From positions 155,293,915-155,357,914 of the forward strand of contig OZ010791.1 of assembly GCA_963932465.1 (NCBI GenBank): a stretch of 64,000 nt of DNA. The letters are read 5' to 3'. This DNA is from Maratus speciosus (taxonomy: Eukaryota; Arthropoda; Arachnida; Araneae; Salticidae). The position numbers were made by a program, and so were the translations under genes. Below are positions 22,261 through 33,372 of this stretch, one piece after another; position 1 is the first letter of the stretch, and each line of letters starts with the position of its first letter. The notes under the pieces are model-generated. The model had not been told where the DNA came from and did not search any database. It saw only the letters and a list, made by a program, of their open reading frames with translations.

Positions 22261-22309
22261 TGTGTATTTAAAAAAAATATTTATAAAAGCTTCCGGTACA
22301 GCAAAATAC

Positions 22310-22525
22310 ACTGTAACACCTTACATGGAGTTCATGTGTAGAATTCGTTGTTTAAAACCGGACTTATCAGAAGTCATAATTGTTCTTCATATAAGTTGCT
22401 TCTGACAGAATGCAATCCAGATGCCTAACATAAATTTCTTCAAGAGGCCATATCTTTTCTGCTAATGAGTTTTTAGACAGTATAAACGCTTCTATACACA
22501 TGAACTCCATGTAAGGTGTTACAAC
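22310..22525. mobile_element. Foldback MITE
   Basis: 'acaccttacatggagttcat' at about 22316-22335 reappears reverse-complemented at about 22490-22510, giving arms of roughly 30 bp around a 150-bp loop. No coding region. Confidence 0.7.
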
Positions 22526-22838
22526 ACATTTGAGTCTGTAGTCAAGCCTCAACTTGCTGTTTTTTGACACATCCGCGCGAAATCATTTTCATCCGTAAAC
22601 GCATAAAATTTGCTGCGCGTTTATTCAAATTGAAAGGAATTTAACAACATTTGCCATTTTCTTCCATATTTCAGAAAATACTGCCAAAGATGGTATTCCA
22701 AACAGATTTTTTGGGGCATGGTAACCTCGAACATGTACGTATCTATCGTGTATAATTTAGTGATGGACAGAATGAATGATTTTACTATCGAATGAATCAT
22801 TCGGGATGCGCAAAAGCATAGTTTCCAACCTTTGTATA

Positions 22839-23364
22839 CAGGATGGTTCAGAACTATATGTCAAAAATATAAAGACAGGTGGAGGGGGACCTAAATAAGC
22901 AGATTTCATATAGGAATGTGGGTGCAGAAATTCAGCGTTGAGGCAGTCGAGGGCGCTGTTATGTTCGGTGGATGAAAGCGCCCGACCAGCTTGAATCGTC
23001 ATTCCCTCACGGATTTCGAGCAACATGCATCGTTACACCAATGCGGAGCTTACCGACATGCATTTTATGTATGGGGCTAAGCAAGGAAATGGTTCACACC
23101 CAACGCGCATCCAACAGCTTTTAAGCTTGTGGAAGGACTATCCTCTACATTGCTCCGCATTGGTGTAATAATCCATGTTGCTCGAAATCCGTGCGGGAAA
23201 TGACAATCCAAGTCAACATAGAGCATTCATCCGCCGCATTCAACAGCGCCCTCTGCTGCCTCAACACTGCATTTCCGAACCCACATTCGTATACGGAATC
23301 TGTTTATTTAGGTTCCTTCTATATGCCTTTATATTTTTGACATATAGTTCTGCATCATTCTGTG
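22839..23364 (+). mobile_element. Deleted mariner-like element with 250-bp inverted repeats
   Basis: Flanked by TA (22837-22838, 23365-23366), with ends 'CAGGATGGTTCAGAACTATA' and reverse-complemented 'CACAGAATGATGCAGAACTA'. The arms extend about 250 bp to 'gttgctcgaaatccgtg' or its partner. Between them a 47-codon frame starts at 23025, 'MHRYTNAELTDMHFMYGAKQ', which I recognise as the amino terminus of a mariner-like transposase family found in arthropods. It is cut short by the right arm, so most of the transposase is deleted. Confidence 0.75.
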
Positions 23365-23574
23365 TATTTTTAATCATTTACCGCCGGAAATTTAGTAAAA
23401 GAAAAGATAAGATAATCATAGTTGCCAACCTTCGTAAATTTTTTTTATCAATTATCTTCAGAAATTTTGGAGACAAAAAGCATTTTTATATTTTTATGGG
23501 TTTCTTAAATTAAGTCTAATTAAAATAAGAAAAAATAATTCCACGCGAAATTTCTAGTAGCAATTGAATAATAA

Positions 23575-25927
23575 AATAAACGGTCAAGTGCGAGCATTAC
23601 TCGCGCACAGAGGGTTCCGCAGAATAAATATATGAATTTGTAATTGTATTATATATATATATATAAAAGTTGCTAAAAGAATACTGACTTTTTAAAAAAC
23701 TATGTAACGTAGGGTTGGGTTTAACTGTATATATTAGAAAAGTGTAATCGGGTATACCATGAAAGTTCAAAGAGATATATGGAACAATACAAATATAGCT
23801 ATTCGTATAACTCTTTTTTTAATATTATCCTAATCTGTTCATGATGAACTTAATTCGGTACTGACAATAAAGGCAGTGCATAGTTAAACTTCATTTGGCA
23901 TTTCATGAAACTAAATTCAGCGTAGTAATAAGCTTTATTTCTACAGTGTATCTAAAACAAAACCTTTGTTCGTAGTTTTAATTTGGCATTGTGCTAAGCG
24001 CGCTTCGAATTGAGGTCTCAAAGTTGCAACGCCGCCTTGGTCAGTGCCGCGTTTTTCCAGATAGGTGTTTAATTAACTTTTAAAGTCACTCGAGGCGTAT
24101 TGAGAGTTACAACCAATGCAAACTATCGCGAATCTCACAGTATTTATGCGATTCATTCTAATTAAATATTTCGAGGGCGATGCCCTTAAAAAACGGACAC
24201 CTAATTTTAATTCCAAAACAGACAAATGGCACCAAGAATATTTAATTAAAATTTTCTTTTTATCATGTACGTGAAAATAAGCAAGTTCGCATTTTCTAAT
24301 AAATTCGTTTATAAATTCTGGTGTCAGTTCATTATTTCATAAGTTTATAAATAGAATTACTCCGTGCCGGAAAGGATTAAGTGGTCGCAGGACTCTTAAA
24401 CCTTCAAAATTTAAGAAATTTTAATTTTTTTAGATGTTAAACTCCTATCTTTTCTGAATATTTTGATATAATTGTTTCCTTGAAATTCCCATTAGAACAG
24501 AAGTTTTGGCTTTTAGAATTATACCCGCTCAATAGCTGAAGCGGCGTTTCCGAAACTTTAAAGTCATTATTTTCCAAATGGCGTTTTTGGGTATAACGCG
24601 CAGGATAGCTCAAAAACTTCTGAATATATTTTCATGAAATTTTCAAAACATATATTCCATATTATTCTGTATAAACTGAACCTAAAATTTCCTTTTTATT
24701 GTTCAAAAAAAATTTTTTTTAGGTGATTTTACTGTTGATATTTTCAAAATTTTGTACTAGCTAAATGCAGCATTGCATTAAAAATATAAAAATGCTTTAA
24801 ATACAAATTTATTTAAGTTCAGGGAAATTATTACAATCTGAAGTATAAGTAAGCACCAAAATTTTCATTCTAGTTGCAATATTTATTTTGTAATCCTGCG
24901 CGTAAACTGTTATGCCAATTTTTTGTTCGACAAATGTCTAACAGTTTCGAGCCCCCTATAAATACTAATTCTGTATCTTGCAATTTTTTAAATACATGAA
25001 ACGAAAGAACCTACTTATATCTTTCATTCCAATTAAAATTGTGTTTTAAAATCATATACATTTTAAGACATTAAATGTTGAAAATGGTCTTTTTTTCATT
25101 TTTTCCACTTTTTAGAGTCCCGAGACCCCTTAAATTAGTATGTTTTTAACAATTTGACGTTTATTGCTTTTATACTGTTACTGGACATTACATTACACAT
25201 ATATATCATTAAAAGTTGTTAACTAGGCATAGAGTACGCCGCCCTGTCCTTGTGTATATCCAAACTGACCGTACCTTTAAGGGTTAATATCTCAGCTAAT
25301 TACCGATGATTTTTTTCGAAAATCCTTATCAGCAATGCTTTTATACTTCTGCAACGATAGGTATAATCAGCTATGCTCAACAATTTTTCTGAATGCCCGT
25401 AAATCGAAATTTGTGTATAACAGAAAAATGCTAATTACTCAAAAACTATGTGACCTAGGGTAATCGCTATAATTTTCCGGCAAGGTTTATATTAACGTCT
25501 ACTACCTCTAATTTTTTCATAATTTTAGTTTCAGTAGATTCGGAACTAGATGGGGGGGGGGGGAACACATTTTTGCGCAACATTTTTGACAATATCTTTG
25601 AAAATATAATACCTAAAATTAAAAAGAATGTATTTTTGAGTTCAGCGTTACAAAAGCTTTCACAGGATACCCCACATGATATACGAAGAAAATTTTTTTT
25701 TTCAAGTAGCATAATTAGCCCCTCTACTTTTTTACTAAATATATTTATGAATGTTTATTAATCTGAAAATATGTGGATCAATGGTCTTTATTACTTCCCC
25801 GAATTTGAACTTACCATGTTCCATAGTTTACGATTAAAATGGCTGTGACAGACAGACAGACGGACAGATACAGGAGTGATCTTATAATGGTTCCGTTTTT
25901 ACTTTTTAAGTACGGAACCCTAAAAAC
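23575..25927 (+). mobile_element. Interspersed repeat with GGTTCCGTAC ends, copy 2
   Basis: It starts 'aaacggtcaagtgcgagcat' and ends 'aagtacggaaccc'. Colinear with 13109-14492 by blocks such as 'gcgccgc/gcgccggcttggtc', 'ttgacgtttattgctttta', 'gtgacctagggtaatcg' and the GACA tract at about 25850-25868. It is longer because about 970 bp are inserted between the blocks 'tctaattaaat' (24157) and 'taaattagtatg' (25132). Confidence 0.75.
24165..25130. mobile_element. Insertion inside copy 2, including a TTAA-type MITE
   Basis: Absent from copy 1, flanked by 'attaaat' and 'ttaaatt'. Its first 215 bp (about 24185-24382) is a reverse copy of the CCCTTTCCGGCG MITE ('ggacacctaattttaattcc' ... 'ccgtgccggaaagga'). 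The rest is AT-rich with no gene; it ends 'tcccgagacccctt', like the ends of the 36595-37370 element. Confidence 0.55.
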
Positions 25928-26065
25928 AAAAAAAAAAGTTGGCAGCTATGCTTTTGCACATGCCCGAATGATTCATTCGAATAGTAAAATCATTCGTTCT
26001 GCTTATCACTAGCATAATTATATATATATTAAACATATTCAACAACGACAACAAAATGTCATATA

Positions 26066-26672
26066 CGAGAGCTGTCTCATAAGTATCCGACCTTTATTTT
26101 TACCGCGCGCAATAGTGATTCTAAGGCGGCGCCACTGTGCGCATTGGAAGAGACAGCTTAATGCGAATGCTTGAATTTTTTCCATGAATCCCAGTAAGCC
26201 AGTCGTTGCCTGCTGGCCGCCGAGTGAGCCGCTGTTTAACGTATTCGTCGGATTTTGATTTCTCTCAATATGACTGAACGGGTTGAGAAAAGGTATTGCA
26301 TGAAACTTTGTCAAAGCTTTGTGATTTTCAAAGTGAAACAATTCGTAAGATTCATCAGGTGCCGTAGGATTCATCAATTCTCCACCTCGAACTTGATTCA
26401 GACTTTTTTTTGCAAAACACGGAATTCCAGTCGTTCGCCAACCTTCCTACTCTTCAGACATGGCTCCTTGCGATTTCTGGTTGTTTTCGAAATTGAAGGT
26501 GCCATTCAAAGGATCCCGTTTTGAGAGTAGAGATGATATATGCAGAATGCGACGGTGGAGTTGAACACCAGGCTAAATTTGTGAAGGCGCAAGGGGATTA
26601 GAGTAACAATCCTATCAGGTAACTTATATATTTTTTTCGGACAAAGGTCGGATACTTTCCACACAGGCCACG
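26066..26672 (+). mobile_element. Internally deleted mariner
   Basis: 607 bp, flanked by TA (26064-26065, 26673-26674). The inverted ends share 'aagtatccgacctttt/g'. A transposase amino terminus starts at 26270, 'MTERVEKRYCMKLCQ', and within about 20 codons the family sequence continues in another frame ('DFQSETIRKIHQ'). It then jumps to carboxy-terminal sequence near 26438-26550: 'QPSYSSDMAPCDFWLFSKLK', which carries the third catalytic aspartate typical of mariner (DD34D), ending in a stop. The middle, with the other two aspartates, is missing. A full mariner is about 1.3 kb, so roughly half is gone. Confidence 0.85.
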
Positions 26673-26874
26673 TACAAGGTCCAAAACTAATGTTTCTATC
26701 AAAACATAGTATTTTCTACACTGGTTATAGAGTCATAGGCATTTTTTTCCTTCTAAAACTGTGGATTCTATGGTTCTTTAGACATTTTTTATGTAATTCC
26801 AGCGGGAATTCTAGTTCTATAGATTTTATGAAATTTTGCTGAGACATCCTATATAAATCACAAGGAAATATAAA

Positions 26875-27335
26875 ATGTGCAGATGGATAACATATCCCAA
26901 ATTGTGGGAAAACGTAAAAATGATACGTTCTATACAGGTTGGATACAAATTAGTTAGACGATTTCGTAACTGGATTTCTGACAAAATAATAGTTATAGAG
27001 TATCAATTCAATGGCAAATTACGGATATATTTGATATTTCTTACCTCAGTGCTGAACTCACGGGTTTCATTGGTCGCGAAGATCCTATACCATGGCAACC
27101 ATAATCGTAAGCACATTCAAACCTATATTTCAATGTATAGTTTTATTAAAGATAAGGTTTACAGTCAGCTGCTTCCAAAATTCCTTCCTGAACTGAAATC
27201 GCAAATCAGCTCTGCACTGGATTTGATCGACGTGAACATGCTCTCAAACACGTTGCAATAATTGATTTACTGGTGGGACATTTGCAGGGCAACGAAGGCG
27301 GCCAGATCGAACAATTGTAAATTCGTGTGTCTCGC
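26875..27335 (+). pseudogene. Mariner-like transposase, C-terminal fragment
   Basis: A 128-codon open frame (26875-27261) holds 'FIKDKVYSQLLPKFLPELKS' and continues past its stop with 'WWDICRATKAARSN'. This matches the C-terminal region of the mariner-like family whose amino terminus ('YTNAELTDMHFMYG') is seen at 23025. Just upstream, near 27063-27105, another frame gives 'FIGREDPIPWQP', the conserved part before the third acidic residue; the residues that should follow are scrambled by stops and a frame change. No terminal inverted repeat was found on either side, so this is a stranded fragment. Confidence 0.75.
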
Positions 27336-27567
27336 TACCCTATACTCATGTGTACTCTCCTGTTTGGCTGCATAACTACGCATAATAAACCATTCATTTT
27401 ACAGAACTATTTTATGGCTGTTGTATTTCTTTGTTCCCGAGAAAAACCTAAATATAATGTTGCAGAAGTTTGCAATTTTTTTTGTTACGCAGTTCACCTT
27501 AAAGTTTAAAAATTTTCGTGGCCCGCCTGGTATGTAGGTACACATACGTTTTACGAAAACAGTGTAC

Positions 27568-27722
27568 CATAGCTGCCAACTCTTTTAATTTTCTTTTACC
27601 GCAAAAAATTAATGAAATTTTTTGCCTTACTTAATCAACATATTTCGGCGATTAAAAAAGGTAAAATTTGCTATTAAATTCTTGTGCTAAAAAGTAAGAA
27701 GTTGGTAGCTATGAGTGTACAC
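27568..27722. mobile_element. Foldback MITE
   Basis: 'gtgtaccatagctgccaact' on the left pairs with 'agttggtagctatgagtgta' on the right. About 155 bp, AT-rich loop. The 'agcta(c/t)g...ccaac' part resembles the inner end of the 22755/26012 arms. Confidence 0.6.
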
Positions 27723-28419
27723 ACATCAGAAACATAAACAAAGGTGGTCGTGTATGTCGATATTCAGAACAAAAACCAATTAGGATAACTTCACATAACA
27801 TATATATTAAATTATTTACAAGAGTAATATATTAATTTGTGTAAAACAATGTGGTTTTGTTGACAATAATATGTGTAATAAGACGGATTAAACCACTGAT
27901 GCTGCGGGTGAGTTCCATGCATTCCCACGAAGTCGGGAAAATTGTTCTACAAGTTGAAGTAGTAGTGCCTTTTTTTAGAATAAAAATTAGAAGTTAAAGT
28001 AACTTTTTGACAGACATTCCAAATATGAATAATCATATTAATAATAATGTACTCTAAAAAAAATTGTCAAAAAACATAAAAAGTACAGGCAGCAAGTTAT
28101 CGGAACAGCCCTGTGATTGGAAGATATTTTTCTGCTGTTTGAAGAATTTCCGTCTTCTGAGTGGAGAATTTTAGGAAATATTGAGTTAAGGTACGAATTT
28201 TTCAAGTTTTTTGGGGAAAAATTTTTTATATAAAAATTCCGTTTCTAATACTAAAAAAGGCTAAATAGCACGGTTTCCGGAACATCCCTGTGATTTGACG
28301 AAAATTCAGCTTTAGGTTGGAGGATTTCAGGTAATTTTTACGTTAGATTGGGGAATTTTCTGTATTTTGGGGAAATAGGCAAAACAAAGTGGTAAGTTTC
28401 GTGTTTTAACGAAATATAA
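27723..28419. other. AT-rich spacer with a diverged 145-bp duplication
   Basis: No gene seen. Two similar blocks carry 'ggaaca(g/t)ccctgtgatt' near 28110 and 28283, each followed by 'ttt' and 'g(a/g)agg/ttt' tracts, suggesting an old tandem duplication. Confidence 0.4.
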
Positions 28420-28959
28420 CCTCCTGAGGCCAAAGCAAAATATAATGCATATATATATTTTTAATATGAGTTTTTTTTCAACAAATAGGCATCAAAAATG
28501 ATGTTTTTAAAGAAATTAATAAATTTCGATTTTTTAATTTTGTTTTACAGCACATCCATCTAAATGGATGTTCAGGCCATAACTCGCTTTACAATAATTA
28601 AAAAAATGCTAAAAGCATGGGAAAGAATAGAATTTATTATAAAGAACATAAGGCAAGTATTAACATCTGCTATCAAAATTGCAACAAAAAAAAATAGTTT
28701 AAACAAATTAAAATAACATAAAAACGAAACTTACCAGCAGAACGTAGAATTCCAACCTGACTCATTTATTACGCCATTTTGTAAGCAAAGTAGTTACCGT
28801 TGCCAAGTCCAAAAGCTGAATGTTGATTTTTGATTCATACATTACCATGACAAACTGGTTTTATGAAATTTAACGCAATAGAAGGAACTACAATGAAATT
28901 TAACGCAATAGAAGGAGAAAGCAAAACATCCATTTAAATGGATGCCAGGTCTCAGGAGG
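28420..28959. mobile_element. MITE with CCTCCTGAG ends
   Basis: 540 bp, starting 'CCTCCTGAGGCC' and ending 'GGTCTCAGGAGG'. Inside each end lies 'catccattt/ctaaatggatg', a palindrome present at about 28555-28571 and 28927-28944. Flanks 'atataa' and 'atat' may hold the target duplication. No coding region. Confidence 0.65.
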
Positions 28960-29249
28960 ATATCCAAAAGGGAAAATTCGTTCAGTTCATGGAATTTTTT
29001 GAGAATGTATAGTAGCACAATTATTAACTTAACCTTCTTTTACTATGCATTGAAAAATACTTTAAGAAACACTCTTCAATCACTTAATTGACTCTATGGT
29101 AAATATAATCATATTAATCTACATATAAATTGATTTTATGAAACTAAATAAACAATATAAAGGTAAAGAAAAAAAAATAATAATATTAATAGTTGTAAAA
29201 TAATAATAATAATAATTATCATATAATAAATTGCATTTTCACTGCATAA

Positions 29250-29640
29250 GCAGTAGGAGCAAAATGATAAGAACGGAACAGATTTTTCTTTATTTTCAAA
29301 ATATTGCATGTCAATTGTACTTATTTTGTGTTTAATAATTTCAATGCAGCATTGTGGCATAAAGTTTAGCAAGTTTCGAATTTGACGAAGTGACAAAACA
29401 CGCCATGCTTCATATATGATTGATTTTTATTCTGCTTTGGAAGTATTCTGCGCCATTTGGTCATTTTTTCGGTAGATATTGCACACTGTAATACCCCAAA
29501 CGTTCTTCACGGGATTTAGGTCCGGACTATCGACCGGACAATCAAGTGTAGGAATTTAATCATTGTAAAACCTTCGACTAACATGTGGAAGTGGTAGCGT
29601 GGAACTTCAGTCAAGCGGAGGCCCAAGTAATAATTAAATC
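29250..29640 (-). pseudogene. Tc1-like transposase, C-terminal fragment
   Basis: On the minus strand, 'PHVSRRFYND' is followed by a stop and then 'DSPDLNPVKNVWGIT', the Tc1 block around the last catalytic residue, with K in place of the usual catalytic E of 'PIEN'. 'YEAWRVLSLRQIRNLLNFMP' and 'QCCIEIIKHK' follow, as at the end of Tc1 proteins. Stops and the K substitution make it inactive. Amino-terminal domains and terminal repeats were not found. Confidence 0.75.
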
Positions 29641-31228
29641 AAACAATTTATTTAAATGCATAAGATAAATGAATATTTCTTGATTAAATACTTGTAATTA
29701 CAACTACATTATATTTTTGGGTACTTTCAGCTGATGACAATGTTCATTAAAGACTTAATGTTCAGTGTATAAGATTAACCTTCAAATTCTATTAGCTTCG
29801 TTCTCGATACAAATCCAAAATCTTGTCACGATAGTCTGGTAAGAAACAGCTGCCTCTGTTTTCTGGCGTATACCAGTCCGTTGTCAACTACACAATATCT
29901 CGCGGTTTCCACTGGAGAAATCTTACCCAGCCCGAAACGGCAGGTTCCTCTATCCCTTCGGATCTATCCGAAAACTCAACTCCCAACTCAGAGAGCAGCT
30001 CTCTCCTTGGAATTCAAAAACGCATCTCCCTCTTTTCTCTGTTCGTTCAAATTCACCTTCCTAAAACAAAGGCTATCTGTCGGCCCACTCAGAGCCTAGG
30101 TTGAATGATATCACTAACAAACTTCGATATCATTGGTCAAGAGAGACCCTCTCTGCTAGCGTGAGAAAATTTCGCATCTAGTTTCATTTTTAAATTGTCC
30201 TGGGAAAATATCGGCAAACTGCTACTTAAAAGGGATTCCATAACTCCTCTTTTTTTCATGCCGTTCTACTTTTCCGTCAACCTTTAAGATTGGTTTAGAT
30301 GGATTGATTCTTTTTATCATTTCCGGCAGAACCTTGAGACTTAGAAATATTTTGAGCTGTTATGCTTATACATTGCTTTTCCTATCTAGAGTTCTCATTT
30401 GAAAATATATGGGACCTTTTTTTGTGAATTCCATTGGATTCTTCACATCATCTTCATAACACTTCTTTGTGTCTTTTGCAGAATGGGATTGAAACATCGT
30501 CTTGTTGAAAAATATTGTTAAAATCGGCATTTTCTTCATCCTGGTTACAATAAATGATGTTCTAAGATGTAAATATAGGTATGTCTATTTTGTCGTCCTT
30601 CTGGAAAAGCAATTCTAAGCTTGGCTCCTCAGGAAAAAGCAGCACAAACCATTTAGTGAGCCTCCACCTAGTAGAAACGTTGAAAATACACTCTTTTCCT
30701 TTTGAAGGTCATGCCAATGTGAATGAATACCATCCGAAACATCAAAATTAAACTTTTTTTCTTTAGTTAAAATAACTTTAGACCAATTTGTTTGTTGCTT
30801 CATATATTTCCCTGCAAAATGACAATGTTTTTAAATAAATTAAAACTTATGTCATAAAGTTGCCCTTTTGGATTTGAGAACACTCTTAAATGCTAATGTT
30901 AAGTGATATGCGAAAATATCCACCAATCACGAGCCGCGGCTTCGAAATATTTGCTGCATTCTTATCGTTTTGCTCCCGCGTAAATTTAGCAAAATACATA
31001 TTTTTAAAAATATTAATATATATATAAACGTGTTTTTTAAGCTATTGCTTTACTATTAATCGGAATATCATGTATTTAATTTTAACACAAAGTTTTGCGT
31101 ATTTGCATAGTAAACGCGATTTCCTATCATTTTGCATCCCGCTTCATGATTTTTCATTTTAAAAATGTAAGATATTTTTTACATTTTTTACAACAGATGA
31201 AATTAATATTATATTTGTTTAAAAACTG
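29641..31228. other. Unassigned spacer with a less AT-rich block
   Basis: 29850-30110 has higher GC than its surroundings and a 72-codon frame at 29881, but I recognise no family; it might be part of an LTR or a decayed exon. 30838-30895 is a tail fragment of the TTAA MITE ('acttatgtcataaagttgcc', 'gatttgagaacac'). The rest is AT-rich without a visible gene. Confidence 0.4.
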
Positions 31229-31261
31229 CACTGTTAAAAATTTCTGTAAGAACACAGAAAA

Positions 31262-31505
31262 AAAAAGAGACTCTCTGTAAATTAAATTTACACTAGTTGC
31301 ATTCGATTGAGTTTCTCGGTCAAGACTACTCTGTAAAGTTACACTAGCTCTCGGTTAAATGCATTCGATTGAGTTTCTCGGTCAAGACTCTATATAAATT
31401 TACACCAGTTCTCAATTAAATGTATTTTATTGAGTTTCTCGGTCAAGACTATCTGTAAATTTACTCTAGTTCTCGGTTAAATGCATGATTGAGTTTCTCG
31501 GTCAT
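31262..31505. repeat. Four tandem copies of a 61-bp unit
   Basis: 'attgagtttctcggtcaaga' or a variant recurs at about 31307, 31368, 31429 and 31489. Each unit also has 'ctctgtaaa(t)tta' and 'ctcggttaaatgca'. It lies just inside the left end of the CACTG element. Confidence 0.85.
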
Positions 31506-32167
31506 CGTTTCACAGACATTTCTCTTATCTTGTATCTAATTCCTTGTAGGGATTTCCATTGCTTTCAATCAAATTTAGCTATAGCAGAGAAACAGTCGAA
31601 GCTAAATATTTCCAAAAAGTGGTAATTTTCTTAATCATTTTCATTGTTATAATTTTTGTTTAAAAAAAAGTTACATGAAACATTTTCAACTGCAAAAGCC
31701 TTTCCATTTACAGAGAGGATCATAATACATTTAAATACATTGCTTTTATGAGAATTGTGATATAACCATAAAAGTGTTTTGGGGTAATTAATCTGATTAT
31801 TTTTGTAAATATTTAAAAAAAAAAAAAGTTATAACTACCGATATATTTAACCAGGTTTTAATGAAAATATATACCTAAATTTCACATTATTATTATTTGA
31901 ATATTCCAGTATATCTTCAGATATTAAAGAAGATAATTATTGAGAAGAAGCAATTCCTTGATAAATAATTCCGTAAATAAAGGATTAAAAAATTAAATTT
32001 GATTAAAAAAATAATAGGTATTATGTATCGGTCCAAACTGAATTAAAATAAACCGTTTAGGAAATTTTCTAACGAATATATTTGAAACGAAATCTTTGAA
32101 AAGTACAAATACAATAGATTTTTCCCCGCTTTATTATAAAAGATATCCTTTGTACACAACAGCAACC

Positions 32168-32240
32168 GCTCCTATGGTGTACTCGGTAAGGTGCTATTCT
32201 CCTGCCCAGATTTCTCGAGTTCAAACCCCAGGCCGGCTAG
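32168..32240 (+). other. tRNA-like segment
   Basis: An A-box-like 'tggtgtactcggtaaggtg' and, 30 bp on, a B-box-like 'gagttcaaacccc' in tRNA spacing. The ends do not pair well. Probably a tRNA-derived piece captured in the surrounding element. Confidence 0.4.
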
Positions 32241-32659
32241 AAACAAATTGCGTAAAAAATTAAGTAGTACAGCAGTTCAAATTTGCTTGGAAAATTCTGA
32301 TACTTCGAAGTTCTAAGCTTAACTAATTTCGAAAACTATGCTAAATTATTTTCATTAAAAATAAATTGACTTACAGAGTCTTGTATATTTTTAACGATGT
32401 AAATTTACCGAATGACTTCTCTGTTATTTAACAGAATCTCTGTTTTTCTAATCTCTGTAATTTTACATAAGACTTAAGATAATGGAATACCAATAGATTC
32501 TCTGTAATTTCACAGAAAATTTTTTAACAGTGTGGACATCACTCTGCAACACACCGAAACATCATTCTGCGACCCACCAAAACATGGTCTGTGATCCACT
32601 GGTGAGTCTCGACTCATAGCTTGGGAACCACTGTTCTACTGCATTTTTGATATCTGATT

Positions 32660-32663
32660 ACTA

Positions 32664-32696
<33 letters not shown>
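32660..32696. repeat. Poly(A) tract
   Basis: More than 30 consecutive A residues. No retroelement end was recognised upstream. Confidence 0.7.
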
Positions 32697-32700
<4 letters not shown>

Positions 32701-32754
32701 TATTAATTTATCCGCCAGAACATTATATATATTTTTTCTCTCCTTCAGATATTC

Positions 32755-33180
32755 AGTAATAATAAATTTGCTGTTAGAAGATACTGCATCTTGGGAAAAT
32801 TACGAAGAATGAAAGATGATGAACGATTTTGAAGATTGATTATCAACAGCGCGGTAAGAGATAAATCCTATGCATCATTCCGGGATAATGCCCGGAAAAC
32901 AGACGTCGATTGCTACTTTTAGATAAGTCAACAAAACACTTTTTTTCATTGAAAAAGTGAATTATCGGATATTGTATTAGATAAATATTTAGGTATGCAT
33001 TTTTTTTTCTTTATGACTGACGGCTTGAGTAAAGAATGGTGTATCATGTATAATTTATTAAAGTTCCTCTGAAATTTTATGGAAGTGCAGGTTGCTTTTT
33101 CTTCCATGATTTTATAATTTTATTAAGCGATGAAAATTGATGGCCTCTTGTGAAAAGAGTATCAGTTGACATCGATATTT
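32755..33180 (+). repeat. Dispersed 400-bp repeat, copy 1
   Basis: Aligns in the same direction with 44697-45115 by blocks such as 'acagcgcggtaagagataaa', 'catcattccgggataatg', 'cggaaaac' and 'acgtcgattgcta'. Similarity by eye is about 75 percent. Not coding; ends not defined. Confidence 0.7.
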
Positions 33181-33372
33181 CAATGTATCTTTTTTAAACT
33201 ATAAAACGCGATATATTTTTTTAAACAGCATGCAAAGCTATCTTTGTTATAAAAAATATCATTCAACTACAAGTCTTTATATTTATTTATTTATTTATCA
33301 TTTATGTTTTAAAAGTATAATTAATTTTCAATTATTTTTCAGTAGTGAAATTTTGCCCGAAATTATTGAATA

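Larger units (their letters stand above)
22755..26012. mobile_element. 3.3-kb TIR composite with nested insertions
   Basis: About 75 bp at 22750-22828 ('gaatgattttactatcgaat', 'gaatcattcggg', 'gcaaaagcatag') returns reverse-complemented at 25936-26012. Between these arms lie a 526-bp TA-flanked foldback element (22839-23364) and a long GGTTCCGTAC-type repeat (23575-25927). Subtracting those leaves little sequence, so the outer element is probably a short MITE that was hit twice. No transposase of its own is seen. Confidence 0.6.
31229..32532. mobile_element. CACTG-ended transposon, non-autonomous (first)
   Basis: 1304 bp, starting 'CACTGTTAAAAATTTCTGT' and, reverse-complemented, 'CACTGTTAAAAAATTTTCTG'. 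Both flanks are TG. It carries a 61-bp tandem repeat at its left end and a tRNA-like segment at 32168-32240. CACTG ends occur in CACTA-like and Chapaev-like superfamilies; I cannot decide between them without a transposase. Confidence 0.7.

Noticed and set aside
29136..29249. Continuation of the Tc1 protein past 29250
   Set aside because: The open frame becomes isoleucine/leucine-rich low-complexity sequence from ATT/ATA repeats.
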